From the NCBI GenBank assembly GCA_039583875.1, contig CM077162.1:165063220-165127219 (forward strand): a stretch of DNA of 64,000 nucleotides. The letters are read 5' to 3'. Made by a program: the position numbers and the translations under genes. Each line of letters begins with the position of its first letter. The first letter of the stretch is position 1. Below are positions 21,700 to 34,200 of the stretch, piece by piece. The DNA comes from Platanthera guangdongensis. Lineage: Eukaryota; Streptophyta; Magnoliopsida; Asparagales; Orchidaceae. Below the pieces are notes generated by a model that was given only the letters and a program-made list of their open reading frames with translations, did no database searches and had not been told where the DNA came from.

Positions 21700-22837
21700 C
21701 TGTCACCACGTCTGCTTGCTTCATGGCCTCTTGAAGAACAAGGTTGTAGACTCTAGGCTGGGCTGGAGCATGATGGGACGCGGTTGACTCCACCGCCTCC
21801 CCTTTCTCCTCATAAGTCGCTCCAGGCTTCCTATCGGACTTTGCACGTCCGCTCCAACACTCACGAGCAAAATGCCCCATCTCCCTGCAGTTGTAGCAAG
21901 CTCCTGGGACTCGACTTGTAGTTGCTCCCGACGCATTAGCTGAAGGGGCTGAGTTCGAAGTCCTCTGCTTCTTGTTCCACCTGCGAAAACTTGACTTGTT
22001 ATTTCGCACCATGAACTCGTACTTCCTTTCTCCTGGGTCCTTCTTCTCTTGAACTTTCTTCGCAACCTCTTCCAACGATCGGGCAGACCAAGGCTAGGAA
22101 ACATTGCGCCTTAGGCCCAGCAAGTAGTAACTGTAGGTCGCCGCCTAAACCCTCATAAAACTGGTTGGTCTTCTTATCTTCTTCCGTAAACATAGCCCCG
22201 ACATAACAACCAAACGTGTGAACTCATGTAGATATTCGTCCACGCTTTTGGATCCTTGAGTCAACCTAAGAAATTGATTCTCCATCTCCAACTTCTGAGT
22301 AGAGGGTACAAATCTGGATAGGAATAATCTTGAAAATTCCTCCATAGGCACATCAGCAAGCTGCCTACCCATTAAGAGATGAAACTCCAACTCATCCCAC
22401 CACAGCCTCGCTTCACCCACCAAAAGAAAAGTCGATATGGTGGTCTTCTGCCACTCCTCCATTATTGTGGCCGTCAACACCCTCTTTATCGAAGAGAGCC
22501 AGTCCTCAGCTTGAGCTGGCGTTCCAACCCCATCGAACCTCGGAGGATTAAAGCCCATCACATGCTTTAGCTGCTTCTCGGTAGCTCTCCTCGGCTCTAT
22601 CAGATCAACTGCTGCGCGCTCCACCGCTCTCGGCTCTGCTGCCCTAACTAGTTCTTGCTCATTCACAGGAGGTGCGCGATGCATTTGCCCTGCAGGTTGG
22701 GCATTTATCATTGCAAATACAGCTTCATCCACCATCCTGATGGTTTCTGCTGAAGGAGGTGTAGTAGGCACGTCCCTTGGTGCACTACTTTCTGCTGATT
22801 GTGGACGCTCTGACTGACCAGCACCGCTCCTAGCAGC
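21689..22837 (-). pseudogene. Family A interior 1 gag, frameshifted
   Basis: The gag frame opens right after a TAG at 22838-22840 (CTACTATAG) with AARSGAGQSERP and has no ATG before the conserved PTTPPSAETIRMV; the proposed start at 22771 is GTG. The retrotransposon gag domain follows (FNPPRFDGVGTPAQAEDWLS, TFLLVGEARLWWDELEF, FSRLFLSRFVP). A one-base loss near 22212 and a five-base loss near 22090 break the frame. The last part has the CCHC knuckle CYNCREMGHFAREC and ends DVVTGMS at the predicted intron donor. Confidence 0.85.
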
Positions 22838-22840
22838 CTA

Positions 22841-23062
22841 TAGTAGCAAAGACACACGATTACACGACAAACAAATTGCTAAAAGCAATCATTGGAACAC
22901 TCAGATTCCACAAAACAAGTGTATTTTTCATTCCTTAGTGGACATTCATGGGTTCTTTTTTTATGTTATAACGATGACTCACACATGTGCTCACCACCCC
23001 TTAAAAGAATTCGCCCACGAATTCATTTAAGTCTGACCGTAACCAGAAGTCTGATACCAAAT
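22841..23062 (-). other. Family A interior 1 leader with primer-binding site
   Basis: On the minus strand the LTR end is followed by ATT and then TGGTATCAGACT (23059 down to 23048), a tRNA-Met-type primer site. The leader then runs about 220 bases to TTTGCTACTATAG just before gag, a pyrimidine-rich tract ending in AG that could be a 3' splice site. The leaders of interiors 2 and 3 are alike. Confidence 0.75.
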
Positions 23063-23663
23063 TGTAACACCCCCATCCGTCGCATGGCATATAACAGAAG
23101 GTCCAGCTAGAACCCGACGCCATATACCACAGACAGTCAGAATGGTTACCAAATGATTATACAAACTGTCTAATTAAGACTACTCGTCCTACACAGAGCA
23201 TTCTAGCGGAAGCTTTTAAAGTTGAAAGAACCCAAATCTTAAATCCAAAACATATGAATGTCCACGACCACAACCACAGGAATGAAACCCAAGTACACTG
23301 AAAAGGTACATGGCCTTGTGGCCTTACAACTGTTCACTTAACAAAATAGTGTTTTATATACATCGGCTCGCAGGCCGGCCACACATGATAAAAGTAAAAA
23401 TAACAATTATATGGCCTTCTAGGGCCAGCACAGCAACATGAGCTCCAGCCCGCTATTTGGCACTCGGCTCTGCAGCACCTGCAAGCACATACCACCGCAC
23501 GGTGGCAAAAATAAAGCAATGGTCAGCTAAAAGCCGACCAAATTATAACGACCCCGCCCCTTACTTGGGATGGCGGTGCTCTTTCCCTGCAATTTATTAG
23601 CCCAGCTAAACAATAAAGTGCAACTATAAAGTTTGCCATAGGTGTAGGCTTGCACGGCCAAAC
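23063..23663 (-). mobile_element. Family A LTR2, left piece
   Basis: It begins TGTAACACCCCCATCC and aligns with the first 600 bases of LTR1 and LTR3. It is interrupted after GGCCAAAC by element E; 23659-23663 (CAAAC) is the left target duplication. Confidence 0.92.
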
Positions 23664-25561
23664 TGTTAAAATTCAACAAAACCGCAGACGCCCCCTTGGA
23701 TACCCTGTTGAAAACTCAACAAACCGGAGGAGGATACGCCCACTTATATTGTTGAAAGTTTTCCCGGATCGTGGAGTTAGCAGGGGTTATCTCAACAAAG
23801 CAGTAACAACCAGCAACACATGCAGCACAAGCTTCTTTATTGATCAAGTGCAAACTTCTTTACAAGGCGAGACATACATGGCGAGACATGCTTCACCAAA
23901 ACCCAACACCGGGAGAGCAGAGACAGTTACAAAGACACGAACAAAAAAAAAGTCGCGCGGACTCAATCAACAAGCCGCCGACCTACTGCTGTGGAGTCCG
24001 CTCAGTCCGCCAGGTCGCCAGACCGCAACCCAAGCCGCGCGGACTCACCCCTTATTCCAATGCTTAGCTCTTCACCGCCGATCTGCAGGCCGCCTGACCG
24101 CGAGGTCGCCTAGCCGCCAGACCGCACAAGCTGCGTCACCGAATGGAACAGTCCGCCTAAAGCAGGCGACTTCCTGAACCCCGAACCAAGTTGCCAAAGA
24201 GAAGACAGCTTGGTCGCTATCCGCGACCTGCTGTTTACCGCCTGTTGCTTAACCGCAGAGTCCGCACTGTCCCTGACCGCAATCAGAGCCAAGTCCTGGC
24301 TTTCCAGCGCTATCCGCACAACCTGCACAGCACAACCGGGTCAACTCTCTATCCGCGCGGACAGCAAAGTCCAGACCGCAGCAACTTACGCGATCTCAAT
24401 TACTGTTCACTTACTTCGGTTCGGGTTCCCCTCTATTTTCCTGATGTGACATGGGTCCTATCTATAGGCACGATGATGAGTATGGTCACCGCCCTAGCCG
24501 ATAGGATCACCGCCACATCCCACAGCAAGAACTAGTGTGTCCGCCAGCCCGCGGACACACATTCCAGTTTGCCGCTCCTGTGCAGATAGCCAGCCCGCCC
24601 CAGCTTCTCCAAGGCCGGACTCCAATATCCAGCCCGCCTTGCCGCCAGAGGCCAAGTCAGGACCACCACAGCCGGACTCCACAACAGCCGTGTCCGCCAA
24701 TCTGCGGACAAGGCATCAGCCCGCAAACCCCGAGCCCGCAGCCTCGCCTTTAAGGCACCTGCCGGACTCAGCGGACACCCGGCTACCGTCCACAACTCCT
24801 GAGTCCATTGCCTCTATCTCAAAGGCACCTCCGTACTCAGCGGACACGCCGATCCAGTCTGCTTACACAGCAAACTCCAATCCGCAATCCTGAGCTCATA
24901 ACCTCATCACAAGGCAAAACCGAACTCAGCGGACTCCAGCTTCAGTCTGCACGCTCTTGCACAGGCAATCCTCCAGTACGCATACCCCCAAGCTAGAAAT
25001 CAAGGCATCAGCACTTCTACTAGGCTTGGCGGACTGAGAAAGCAGCCCGCGCTCCACTGCGCGATCTCCCCGGACTGAGCCATCCTGGACTTGGTTCAGA
25101 TCACACCAAGTCCAGTCCACTGGCCACATGGGCCAGTCCGCACTTACTGGCGGACACTGGATCTAGCCCGCCATACCGGGCGACCTCCAGTTTCTGTCCG
25201 CGTTGACCGGCGGTCTCTGCGGCTTCTACTTGCCGCTCCACTGGAGCAAGACCAAGGCAACTGCCAAACCGGTCTGCCAAGCTCCAGTTCATCAGTCCGC
25301 TTCATGCCGGACTCCGCGGATAGGATTTCTATCCGCCCGGTTACTTCCTAGGAACCAACTGCCTGCTGAGTAATCCCCGGCCTGACAGACCGCCGCTGCT
25401 GTCCGCGTAGTCCGCGCGAACAGACCACCCAGGCCGCCACAGAGCAACCCGCCTGCAAAATCCCTGCCGACTTAGCAGTCCGCAAACCCTGTCCGCGTAG
25501 TCCGCGCGGATAGGTTGCCCAAGCCTTCCATTCACCCACTTTCACTTCACAAGTTTCAACA
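23664..25561 (-). mobile_element. Element E 3' LTR (1898 bp)
   Basis: On the plus strand it begins TGTTAAAATTCAACA and ends AGTTTCAACA. It is GC-rich with very many GCGGAC and GTCCGC words, including the near-palindrome TCCGCGCGGA. The complement of a polypurine tract (ATTCCCCCTT, 25561-25570) adjoins its inner edge. Short open frames within it are products of this composition. Confidence 0.92.
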
Positions 25562-25763
25562 TTCCCCCTTGAAGTGAGAAGTGGTGAATAACTCCAGCAG
25601 CTCCCGTAACCTTGCACCTGGTCCTTCCGATAGCATCTACGAAGAGATGTCCAAGATATAGTCCTCGCCCCGCATATCATGGACCATGAGGGAGCCCTCC
25701 AGCATCTCCAGAAAGGAGCCATGCTTCCCTCTGCCTTCTTCAGCTTCAACCTCCACTCATGCA

Positions 25764-27349
25764 TCACAGGAGTATCACCAACTTCCTTGGGCACAAAAGC
25801 CCAAGCCTTATTACCTCTGAGAGAGTCACCTCTTCAGCCTTGGTGTCAACCACCTCCTTGATTCTAGTGGGGTCATCACAGCCAGAAGAACCTTGCCCGA
25901 CCAAAGGGCTAGCAAAGAAACATGGGACCAAGTCCGCCGTGTTCCCTTCGCTATATCGAGCTGGTGGCTTACTGATCCTCTTCGATCTCCGAAGAAACTG
26001 ATCATGGCTAACCACCTCCGCTGCTTCTGAACCAGCTCCGTTCCCGGGCAAACTCGGAACAATGCTCCCTTTGCTCCCTGAACAAGAAGCCTCCTTACTG
26101 GAATCAAGAGCACCTGGAGCAACGCTCCCCCTGCTACCTGAACCAGAAGACTCTCCTCTTGAATAAGAACAGCCTGGAACATCGCTCCCCCTGCTTCCTG
26201 AATCGGAAGCCTCCGCCTTCGAGCCAAAAGATCCTGGAGCATCGCTCCCCCTTCTTCTCGACTCTGACGCCTTTGCCCCGGAGCTAGAACAACCTGGATC
26301 ACCTGGTGACTCAGGCAACTCCACTTCCTTAGCAGCAGCCTCCTTCAGCCCAACATCTGACCTGCTTATCTCTAGCTCTACATAAGAGCTACCCCAATAC
26401 GGCGTCAACTTATCGAAAACAATGTCTCTCGACACTATGAGTTTCTTCGTCGCAGGATACATACACCTCCATCTTCTTCTCTGCTCATCATACCCAACAA
26501 AGACTAGCTTTGTCTTGAGAGCACCCGGAGAGTATATATAGCAGGTAGATCCAAACACCCGAAGGTGCTTCACTGAGGGCTTCACTCCGAACATCAGCTC
26601 ATAAGGAGTCTTCACTATGATCGGACTAAGAGGCATCCAGTTGATGACATGAGCAGCACAGGACATTCCTTTCGCCCAAAGAGCCTTCGGAATGCCTTTA
26701 CTCTGAAGCCAACACTTGCAGGTCTCCGTTAACCAACAGATCATCCGAGCTGCAATACTACCTTGTTGTGAAGTATGTCCACAAGAAAGCTCCTTTCGGA
26801 TCCCTTGCTTCCTGCAAAAGCGTGAGAACTCGGTTGAGCCAAACTCACCACCGATACTTGTCCTCAACACCTTGATCCTCCGGCCAAGCTAGCCTTCCAC
26901 AAGCTTCTTGAACTCCACAAACAAGCGTACCATGTTGGACTTCTTCTTCATGAAGTATACCCATGTATACCTAGAATAGTCATCAACCAATATCAGCATG
27001 AACCTGCTGCCTCCAAGACTGGTCGTGACGGTCGGTCCCACCAGAGCACAATGGACAACCGCCAATGGTGCTTTACATCTGGATTGTGCTTTGTCAACCA
27101 TGAAGCGATAGGCTCCACTTTCCTGACATCCCGTACACCCCCGACCATCGCCATAGGATGATAATCTAGGCAAGCCTCTTACGAGTCTTCTTTCCGCCAT
27201 TGCTTTCAGCTTGTCCATCCCTACATGCCCCAGTCTTTCATGCCAGATAGCAGCACTATCACTGGCAATCCTCTGATCAGATCCAGAACTAGTTGATGTC
27301 CCAACTACGTTCTTCTCCTTCCTCCCTACCTGAGCAACGTTCGCCGAGA
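25764..27349 (-). pseudogene. Element E integrase region with all three catalytic positions substituted
   Basis: One minus frame with a stop at 26889-26891. The zinc domain is intact (WHERLGHVGMDKLK ... CTGCQES). The core line usually reading H-x-D-L-x-G-P reads HCALVGP (D to A). The line usually LRSDNGGEF reads LRTSIGGEF (D to S). The usual TPQQNGVAER reads TSQQGSIAAR (E to A). The fold around them is otherwise well kept (FMLILVDDYSRYTWVYFMKK, ELMFGVKPSVKHLRVFGSTC, KLVFVGYDE). The C-terminus has RRSKRISKPPARYSE, the basic motif that ends copia integrases. RT should follow but is absent. Confidence 0.85.
26061..26300 (-). repeat. Four 60 bp tandem repeats encoding 20-residue units in element E
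   Basis: Between the integrase core and the RRSKRISKPP motif the frame contains four consecutive 20-residue units. Each is rich in Ser and Gly with the pattern xPGxxxSxxEASxSGSRGSx. Unit lengths are exactly 60 bases, so the frame is kept. The segment lies in the linker that is variable in copia polyproteins. Confidence 0.85.
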
Positions 27350-27803
27350 GCAAGGTAACCTTGCACTCCTTCCGAAGATGACCTTGCTGCTTGCATTTAT
27401 AGCACCTTGGTTCTTCCTTCCTCTTCCTATCACGCCTAGGAGAAACACTCCTTTCTTCCTGATACGAAGTAGAGGGACCATCTTCAGCAGCAACCTTCAC
27501 CTTCTTCCTGAACAACCCATCAAGGGAAGTCCAAACCTCCGCAGCTGACCGACATCCACTGATGTGGTCCAAGAGCTCCGATGAGATCACCTGCTTGAGA
27601 ATAGACTCCGCTTTCGCATTTGTCTCCTTCCAGGCTCTCATCGCCTCAGCATTGCCAGCAGTATCCTATTATCTTCCTGCTCCGCATACAACCTCCCAAA
27701 GGTCATCGCCAAGAAGAAAGCTCTTCATACAGGACTTCCACCGTTCACAGTTCGTCTCTGTAAGGAGATCAATTCCAAGACAACTTGCATCCTCCACTGC
27801 CAT
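27350..27803 (-). pseudogene. Element E gag, truncated, with CCHC knuckle
   Basis: It starts at ATG 27801-27803 (MAVEDASCLGIDLLTETN) and includes the copia gag line CERWKSCMKSFLLGDDLWEVVCG. TAA and TAG stops in frame follow at 27666-27671. It resumes with MRAWKETNAKAESILKQVIS and LLDHISGCRSAAEVWTSL, then jumps to a linker and the knuckle CYKCKQQGHLRKEC (27363-27404). The central part of the usual gag (about 150 residues) is missing. The protease that should follow is also missing. Confidence 0.82.
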
Positions 27804-27877
27804 GGTTCTACCACTGGTTTCCTCTACATAAGAGCAACTACTTCCATTGAGCACTGCTTGACCACTCCAATAACCTC

Positions 27878-27889
27878 CCTCTGATACCA
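27878..27889 (-). other. Primer-binding site of element E
   Basis: Read on the minus strand, TGGTATCAGAGG directly follows the LTR end AATTTTAACA; complementary to initiator tRNA-Met. Confidence 0.9.
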
Positions 27890-29787
27890 TGTTAAAATTC
27901 AACAAAACCGCAGACGCCCCCTTGGATACCCTGTTGAAAACTCAACAAACCGGAGGAGGATACGCCCACTTATATTGTTGAAAGTTTTCCCGGATCGTGG
28001 AGTTAGCATGGGTTATCTCAACAAAGCAGTAACAACCAGCAACACATGCAGCACAAGCTTCTTTATTGATCAAGAGCAAACTTCTTTACAAGGCGAGACA
28101 TACATGGCGAGACATGCTTCACCAAAACCCAACACCGGGAGAGCAGAGACAGTTACAAAGACAAGAACAAAAAACAAGCCGCGCGGACTCAATCAACAAG
28201 CCGCCGACCTACTGCTGTGGTGTCCGCTCAGACCGCCAGGTCGCCAGACAGCAACCCAAGCCGCGCAGACTCACCCCTTATTCCAATGCTTAGCTCTTCA
28301 CCGCCGATCTGCAGGCCGCCTGACCGCGAGGTCGCCTAGCCGCCAGACCTCACAAGCTGCGTCACCGAATGGAACAGTCCGCCTGAAGCAGGCGACTTCC
28401 TGAACCCCGAACCAAGTTGCCAAAGAGAAGACCGCCTGGTCGCTATCCGCGACCTGCTGTTTACCGCATGTTGCTTAACCGCAGAGTCCGCACTGTCCCT
28501 GACCGCAATCAGAGCCAAGTCCTGGCTTTCCAGCGCTATCCGCACAACCTGCACAGCACAACCGGGTCAACTCTCTATCCGCGCGGACACTAAAGTCCAG
28601 ACCGCAGCAACCTACGCGAGCTCAATTACTGTTCACTTACTTCAGTTCAGGTTCCCCTCTATTTTCCTGATGTGACATGGGTCCTATTTATAGGCACGAT
28701 GATGAGTATGGTCACCGCCCTAGCCGATAGGATCACCGCCACATCCCACAGCAAGAACTAGTGTGTCCGCCAGCCCACGGACACACATTCCAGTTTGCCG
28801 CTCCTGTGCAGATAGCCAGTCCGACCCAGCTTCTCCAAGGCCGGACTCCAATATCCAGCCCGCCTTGCCGCCAGAGGCCAAGCCAGGACCACCACAGCCG
28901 GACTCCACAACAGCCGTGTCCGCCAATCTGCGGACAAGGCATTAGCCCGCAAACCCCGAGCCCGCAGCCTCGCCTTTAAGGCACCTGCCAGACTCAGCGG
29001 ACACCCGGCTACCGTCCGCAACTCCTGAGTCCATTGCCTCTATCTCCAAGGCACCTCCGGACTCAGCGGACACGCCGATCCAGTCTGCTTACACATCAAA
29101 CTCCAATCCGCAATCCTGAGCTCATAACCTCATCACAAGGCTAAACCGAACTCAGCGGACTACAGCTTCAGTCTGCACGCTCTTGCACAGGCAATCCTCC
29201 AGTCCGCATACCCCCAAGCTAGCAATCAAGGCATCAGCACTTCTACTAGGCTTGGCGGACTGAGAAAGCAGCCTGCGCTCCACTGCGCGATCTCCCCGGA
29301 CTGAGCCATCCTAGACTTGGTTCAGATCACACCAAGTCCAGTCCACTGGCCACATGGGCCAGTCCGCACTTACTGGGGGACACTGGATCTAGCCCGCCAT
29401 ACCGGGCGACCTCCAGTTTCTGTCCGCGCTGACCGGCAGTCTCCGCGGATTCTACTTGCCGCTCCACTGGAGCAAGACCAAGGCAACTACCAAACCGGTC
29501 TTCCAAGCTCCAGTTCATCAGTCCGCTTCATGCCGGACTTCGCGGATAGGATTTCTATCCGCCCGGTTACTTCCTGGGAACCAACTGCCTGTTGAATAAT
29601 CCCCGGCCTGACAGACCGCCGCTGCTGTCCGCGTAGTCCGCGCGAACAGACCGCCCAGGCCGCCACAGAGCAAACCGCCTGCAACATCCCTGCCGACTTA
29701 GCAGTCCGCAAACCCTGTCCGCATAGTCCGCGCGGATAGGTTGCCCAAGCCTTCCATTCATCCACTTTCACTTCACAAGTTTCAACA
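27890..29787 (-). mobile_element. Element E 5' LTR (1898 bp)
   Basis: It has the same length as the left copy, with scattered substitutions, which suggests moderate age. GCGGAC/GTCCGC words run through it (about 28170-29740). Confidence 0.92.
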
Positions 29788-29792
29788 CAAAT

Positions 29793-31149
29793 ACCCCGTA
29801 CACTCAGGGTACATTCACGGTGAATCCTGACCAATCATCGTCTTCACCGCCACCCCCAGGATGGAAACAACATGTGAGCATTTAGCCTTTCTGACCACCG
29901 TCTAAGGCTCCGACTATGCCAACGGCCAGTCCCCGTCTTCGAGTCTCTCGCACTGAACCATATAGCCTAGGTCTAATTCCACTTGCCCGTTGCTCACGCT
30001 GCATATACAATTTAAGTCCTATGCGCGGGCCAAGCTTCTCTCGGATCCCAAAATTTCCAAACAATCTCATAACCCAGTTATGATTAAGGCCGGTTCCTTG
30101 ACCGGCAAGATAGCAGAACACGTTTCCGCTCAATTTTCCGGATGCGCCTTGAAGCTAACCTCTAAGGATCCCTACTGCAATCTACAGAATAGAAACCCGA
30201 AAAACCCAAAGCACGGAGTCTTCTCCGGCAAATCATATCAAATGCAACATCACTGATCCAGACGATACACGTCCGGGTAGGCTTCACACACAATGCCTAT
30301 GCTCGTACTTATGATTCCGAACTCTATATGAAACACAAGGGGGACTATTCACATCAACCCCAAGGAACACCACGCACTCACCGCACACTCGCGGGAGCGG
30401 GATTCCCTATGCAGAAAGAAAGAGCTTCACATGCTCAAGTTGAGAATCATTACCCTTGTAGTTCGTTTTGGTGCCATGGAAAAACCACACGGACAGAACT
30501 CTTCGCAACGAACTTTCCTCCACGGATCCGCTCTCAGATTTCGAAACGGTGCTCCGATGCTCCGTCGGCGGCCGGAAACCTCCTTCTTCTTCCTCTTCTC
30601 TCTAACACCTTGGAAATAGAAAGTCTTGGAGAGAAATGAGGGATTAAATCCCCTATTCCCTGCCTTAACAGAGCAGGAACTCATCTAGGCCGTTGGATCT
30701 TAATTAAAGAAAACAAACGGCTCAGATCTGCACAAAATTTCCCAGACCTGGGCCACACACGGCTTGGCACACGGTCGTGTCCCAGGCCGTGTGCCTCGAT
30801 CCAGGCACGATCATCGAACACATAAAAGACACATGGGCTCAGACACGCCCGTGTCCAACCTGACACGCCCGTGTCGCGTCTCTCGACACGCCCGTGTCCG
30901 TGGGCGTGTCACACATAACCGGTACGCCAACCGATGTAGTGACACGGGTAGGTACACGCCCGTGTCCAATGACACGCCCGTGTCACGAAACCGTGTTCCT
31001 GGCCGTGTCCTTCTCGGGATGAAAACGGCCAAAAATCACCAGCCAGACACGGCCTTGGACACGCCCGTGTCCTACGACGTGTATCTCTATATAGACACCA
31101 AAACCCCCTTTTTCGCGACCGACTCAAATACAATTTTCGGGGCGTTACA
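29793..31149 (-). mobile_element. Family A LTR2, right piece
   Basis: It resumes ACCCCGTACACTCAGGG, aligning with LTR1 after the point of the E insertion, and ends GGGCGTTACA. It serves as the 3' LTR of interior 2. The palindrome cluster occupies about 30760-31085. Confidence 0.92.
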
Positions 31150-31202
31150 AATCTCCCCCACTTAAGGAATTTCGTCCCGAAATTAAGTAAAGGTACACAA
31201 AT

Positions 31203-34200
31203 CTAAATGATACCTGAGTGGAATAACTCGGGGTATTCCTCCAACATAGCTTGCTCTCGCTCCGAAGAAAACTCCTCACGTCCGCAATTGTCCCAACGGA
31301 CTTTAACCATTCGGACCACCTTGTTGCGGAGTCGTTTGACTACAACATCTTCAATTCGTACTGGCTTGACCCTTGTGGTCAACTCATAATCAACTGGTAA
31401 TTGATTATCCGCAATGATCTGCGAAGGATCTTGCACTGCTTTACGCAACACCGATACGTGGAACACGTCATGCAGCCCACTCAATTCCTCTGATAGCTTC
31501 ACTCTATACGCCGCCTCGCCAACACGCTCCAGGATTTCATATGGTCCAAGGTATCTCGGACTCAGCTTCTTCAAGCGTCGAACCCGCGATACGCCCTTGA
31601 ACGGCTTGATTTTTAGATACACCATGTCGCCAACACCCAACTCCATGTTCCTATGCTTGGCGTTGTAATACTTTGCCTGCCTGTCCTGAACGATCTTCAA
31701 TCTTTCCTAAATTATCCGTATCATTTAGGTGACATGTTCCACCGCCTGACGCTTATACAACTTCGATTCGTCTGCCTCCAACCAAGACAACGGCGTACGA
31801 CACTTCCTCCCGTACAAGGCTTCGAAAGGCACCATACTAATACTCGCGTGAAAGCTGTTGTTGTACGCAAACTCCACCATGTACAGGTGATCTTCCCACT
31901 GCTTTCCAAAATCTAGGACGCACATGCGAAGCATGTCTTCCATCGTCCGGTTGACCCTCTCAGTTTGGACATCCGTCTGCGGGTGAAAGGTTGTACTGAA
32001 CTTTAGTTTAGTTCCCAACAAACTATGCACCAACCTCCAATCCTTCGACGTAAAGCGTCCATCCCGGTCACTAACAATACTGCGGGGCACACCATGAAAT
32101 CGTACAATATTTTCCACGTAGAGTTTGGCAAACTTTTCCACCGGATCTTCCTTCCTATTCGGAATAAAGTGCCACACCTTTGTCAACTTATCTACGACCA
32201 CCCATATGGCGTCGTTTCCCTTCTGCGACTTCGGCAAGCCATGCACAAAATCCATAGATATGTCATCAAATTTCCATTCTGGGATAGGTAGGGGCTTCAA
32301 GAAACCTCCAGGCTTCTAGCATTCCGCCTTCACCAATGCGCAAGTACGGCACTTGGCCACATAAAGTGCTACATCCTTCTTCAAACCCGGCCACCAGAAT
32401 AATTTCTTCATGTCTCTATACATCTTCGTGCTTCCCGGGTGGATTGAGTACTTGGTATGATGAGCCTCATACATCAACTCCTCCCAAAGATTATCCGCAC
32501 TAGGAATGCATAGGCGACCATCCTTCCTTAGCAAACCATCCTCAACAACAAACTGTGAATTTGACCCATCCAAAGATTCTTCCAAGATCTGTTTCATGCT
32601 GTTATCCTGAACCAAAGCCCGCCGAACTCTATCAGCTAGGTCACACTGCACCTCTGTCCAAAATAGTTTCGCCTCAGTACTAGATTGCTTGTCGACGCAA
32701 GATATCTCCAAAGCCTCCAATTCATGGATCAATCTCTCATCATGTACCGATAACCAATTGGCCTGTCCCGGAGTACTGCGACTCAACGCATCCGCCACTG
32801 CATTTCCCTTCCCAGGCACATAATGTATCTTGAAGATGTAGTCCCCTAAGAACTCCATCCACCTCCGCTGCCTCATGTTCAGATCCTTTTGGTCCAACAG
32901 GTACTTCAAGCTCTTATGATCGCTGTAAATATCGACCTTCACACCGTACAGATAATGCCTCCAAAGCTTTAGAGCAAATATCACGGTCGCTAACTCTAAG
33001 TCATGGACCGGATAATTCCTCTCATGAACCTTCAGTTGTCGTGAACCATAGGCTATCACTCTCCCATGCTGTAGCCGAACACAGCCCAAACCACTGCCCG
33101 AAGCATCACTATAGATCTCGAACCCTTCGGTTCCACTTGCCGAACATAAAATAGGCGATGTAGTCAACCGCCTCTTCAACTCTTCAAAAGCCCGTTCGCA
33201 CTCCAAAGACCACACAAACTTTTGATCCTTCCTTGTCAATGTCGTGAGTGGTAGCGCTATCCGCGAGAAGTTCTCTACGAAGCGCTTGTAGTAGCCAGCA
33301 AGCCCCAGAAAACTCCGGACCTCCGCCACTGAAGTCAAAGCAGGCCACTCCCATATGGACACAATCTTCGCCGAATCCACACCCATCCCTTCTCCACTAA
33401 CAACATGACCAAGGAATGCTATCGAGGATAACCAAAATTCACACTTGGAGAACTTAGCATACAACTGATTCCTCCTCAACATCTCCAACACCATGTGTAG
33501 ATGCGTGTAGTGATCCTCCTCGCACTACGAGTATACCAGGATATCATCGATAAATACTATAATGAAATGATCCAGGTTCTCTCTGAACGTCCTATTCATC
33601 AGATCCATAATCACGGATGGCGCATTGGTTAAACCAAACGGCATGACCGTGAACTCGTAATGCCCAAACCGCATACTGAATGTTGTCTTTGGGATGTCGC
33701 TCTCCCTTATCCTCAACTGATAGTAACCGGACTTCATATCAAACTTAGAATATACTGTTGACCCAACCAACTGATCAAACAGATCGTCAATCCTCGGAAT
33801 CGGATACTTATTCTTTTCCGTAAGCTTGTTCAATTCCCGGTAGTCGATACAAAGCCGCAAACTCCCATCTTTTTTCTTAACAAAGAGAACTGGTGCGCTC
33901 CAAGGCGACGAACTTGGATGAACATAACCTTGCTCTAGCAACTCTTGTAGTTGCACCTTCAACTCTGCCATCTCTCTTGGCGCTATCCGATATGGAGAGC
34001 GTGACACCGGTTTGGCACCCGGTACCAGCTCAATGGTAAAATAAATCTCCCGCTGAGGAGGGGCTCCTGGGAGATCATCTGGAAACACATCGGGATACTC
34101 AGACACAACTGGGATGCTGTCCAAACTAGGCTTAGGCGTCGAAGTCTGCACTAGAGTGACATACAGCTCTGCCCCAGACCGGACTGCCTTGATCACCTGA

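Larger units (their letters stand above)
23664..29787 (-). mobile_element. Element E: Ty1/copia-derived non-autonomous element
   Basis: Two 1898 bp LTRs flank a 2.3 kb interior on the minus strand. Target duplications are CAAAC (23659-23663) and CAAAT (29788-29792), differing by one C-to-T change. The interior codes for a truncated gag with one CCHC knuckle, the integrase zinc domain, an integrase core with substituted catalytic residues and an integrase C-terminal motif. Protease, RT and RNase H are not seen. It interrupts LTR2 of family A and so is younger than that array. Confidence 0.9.
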
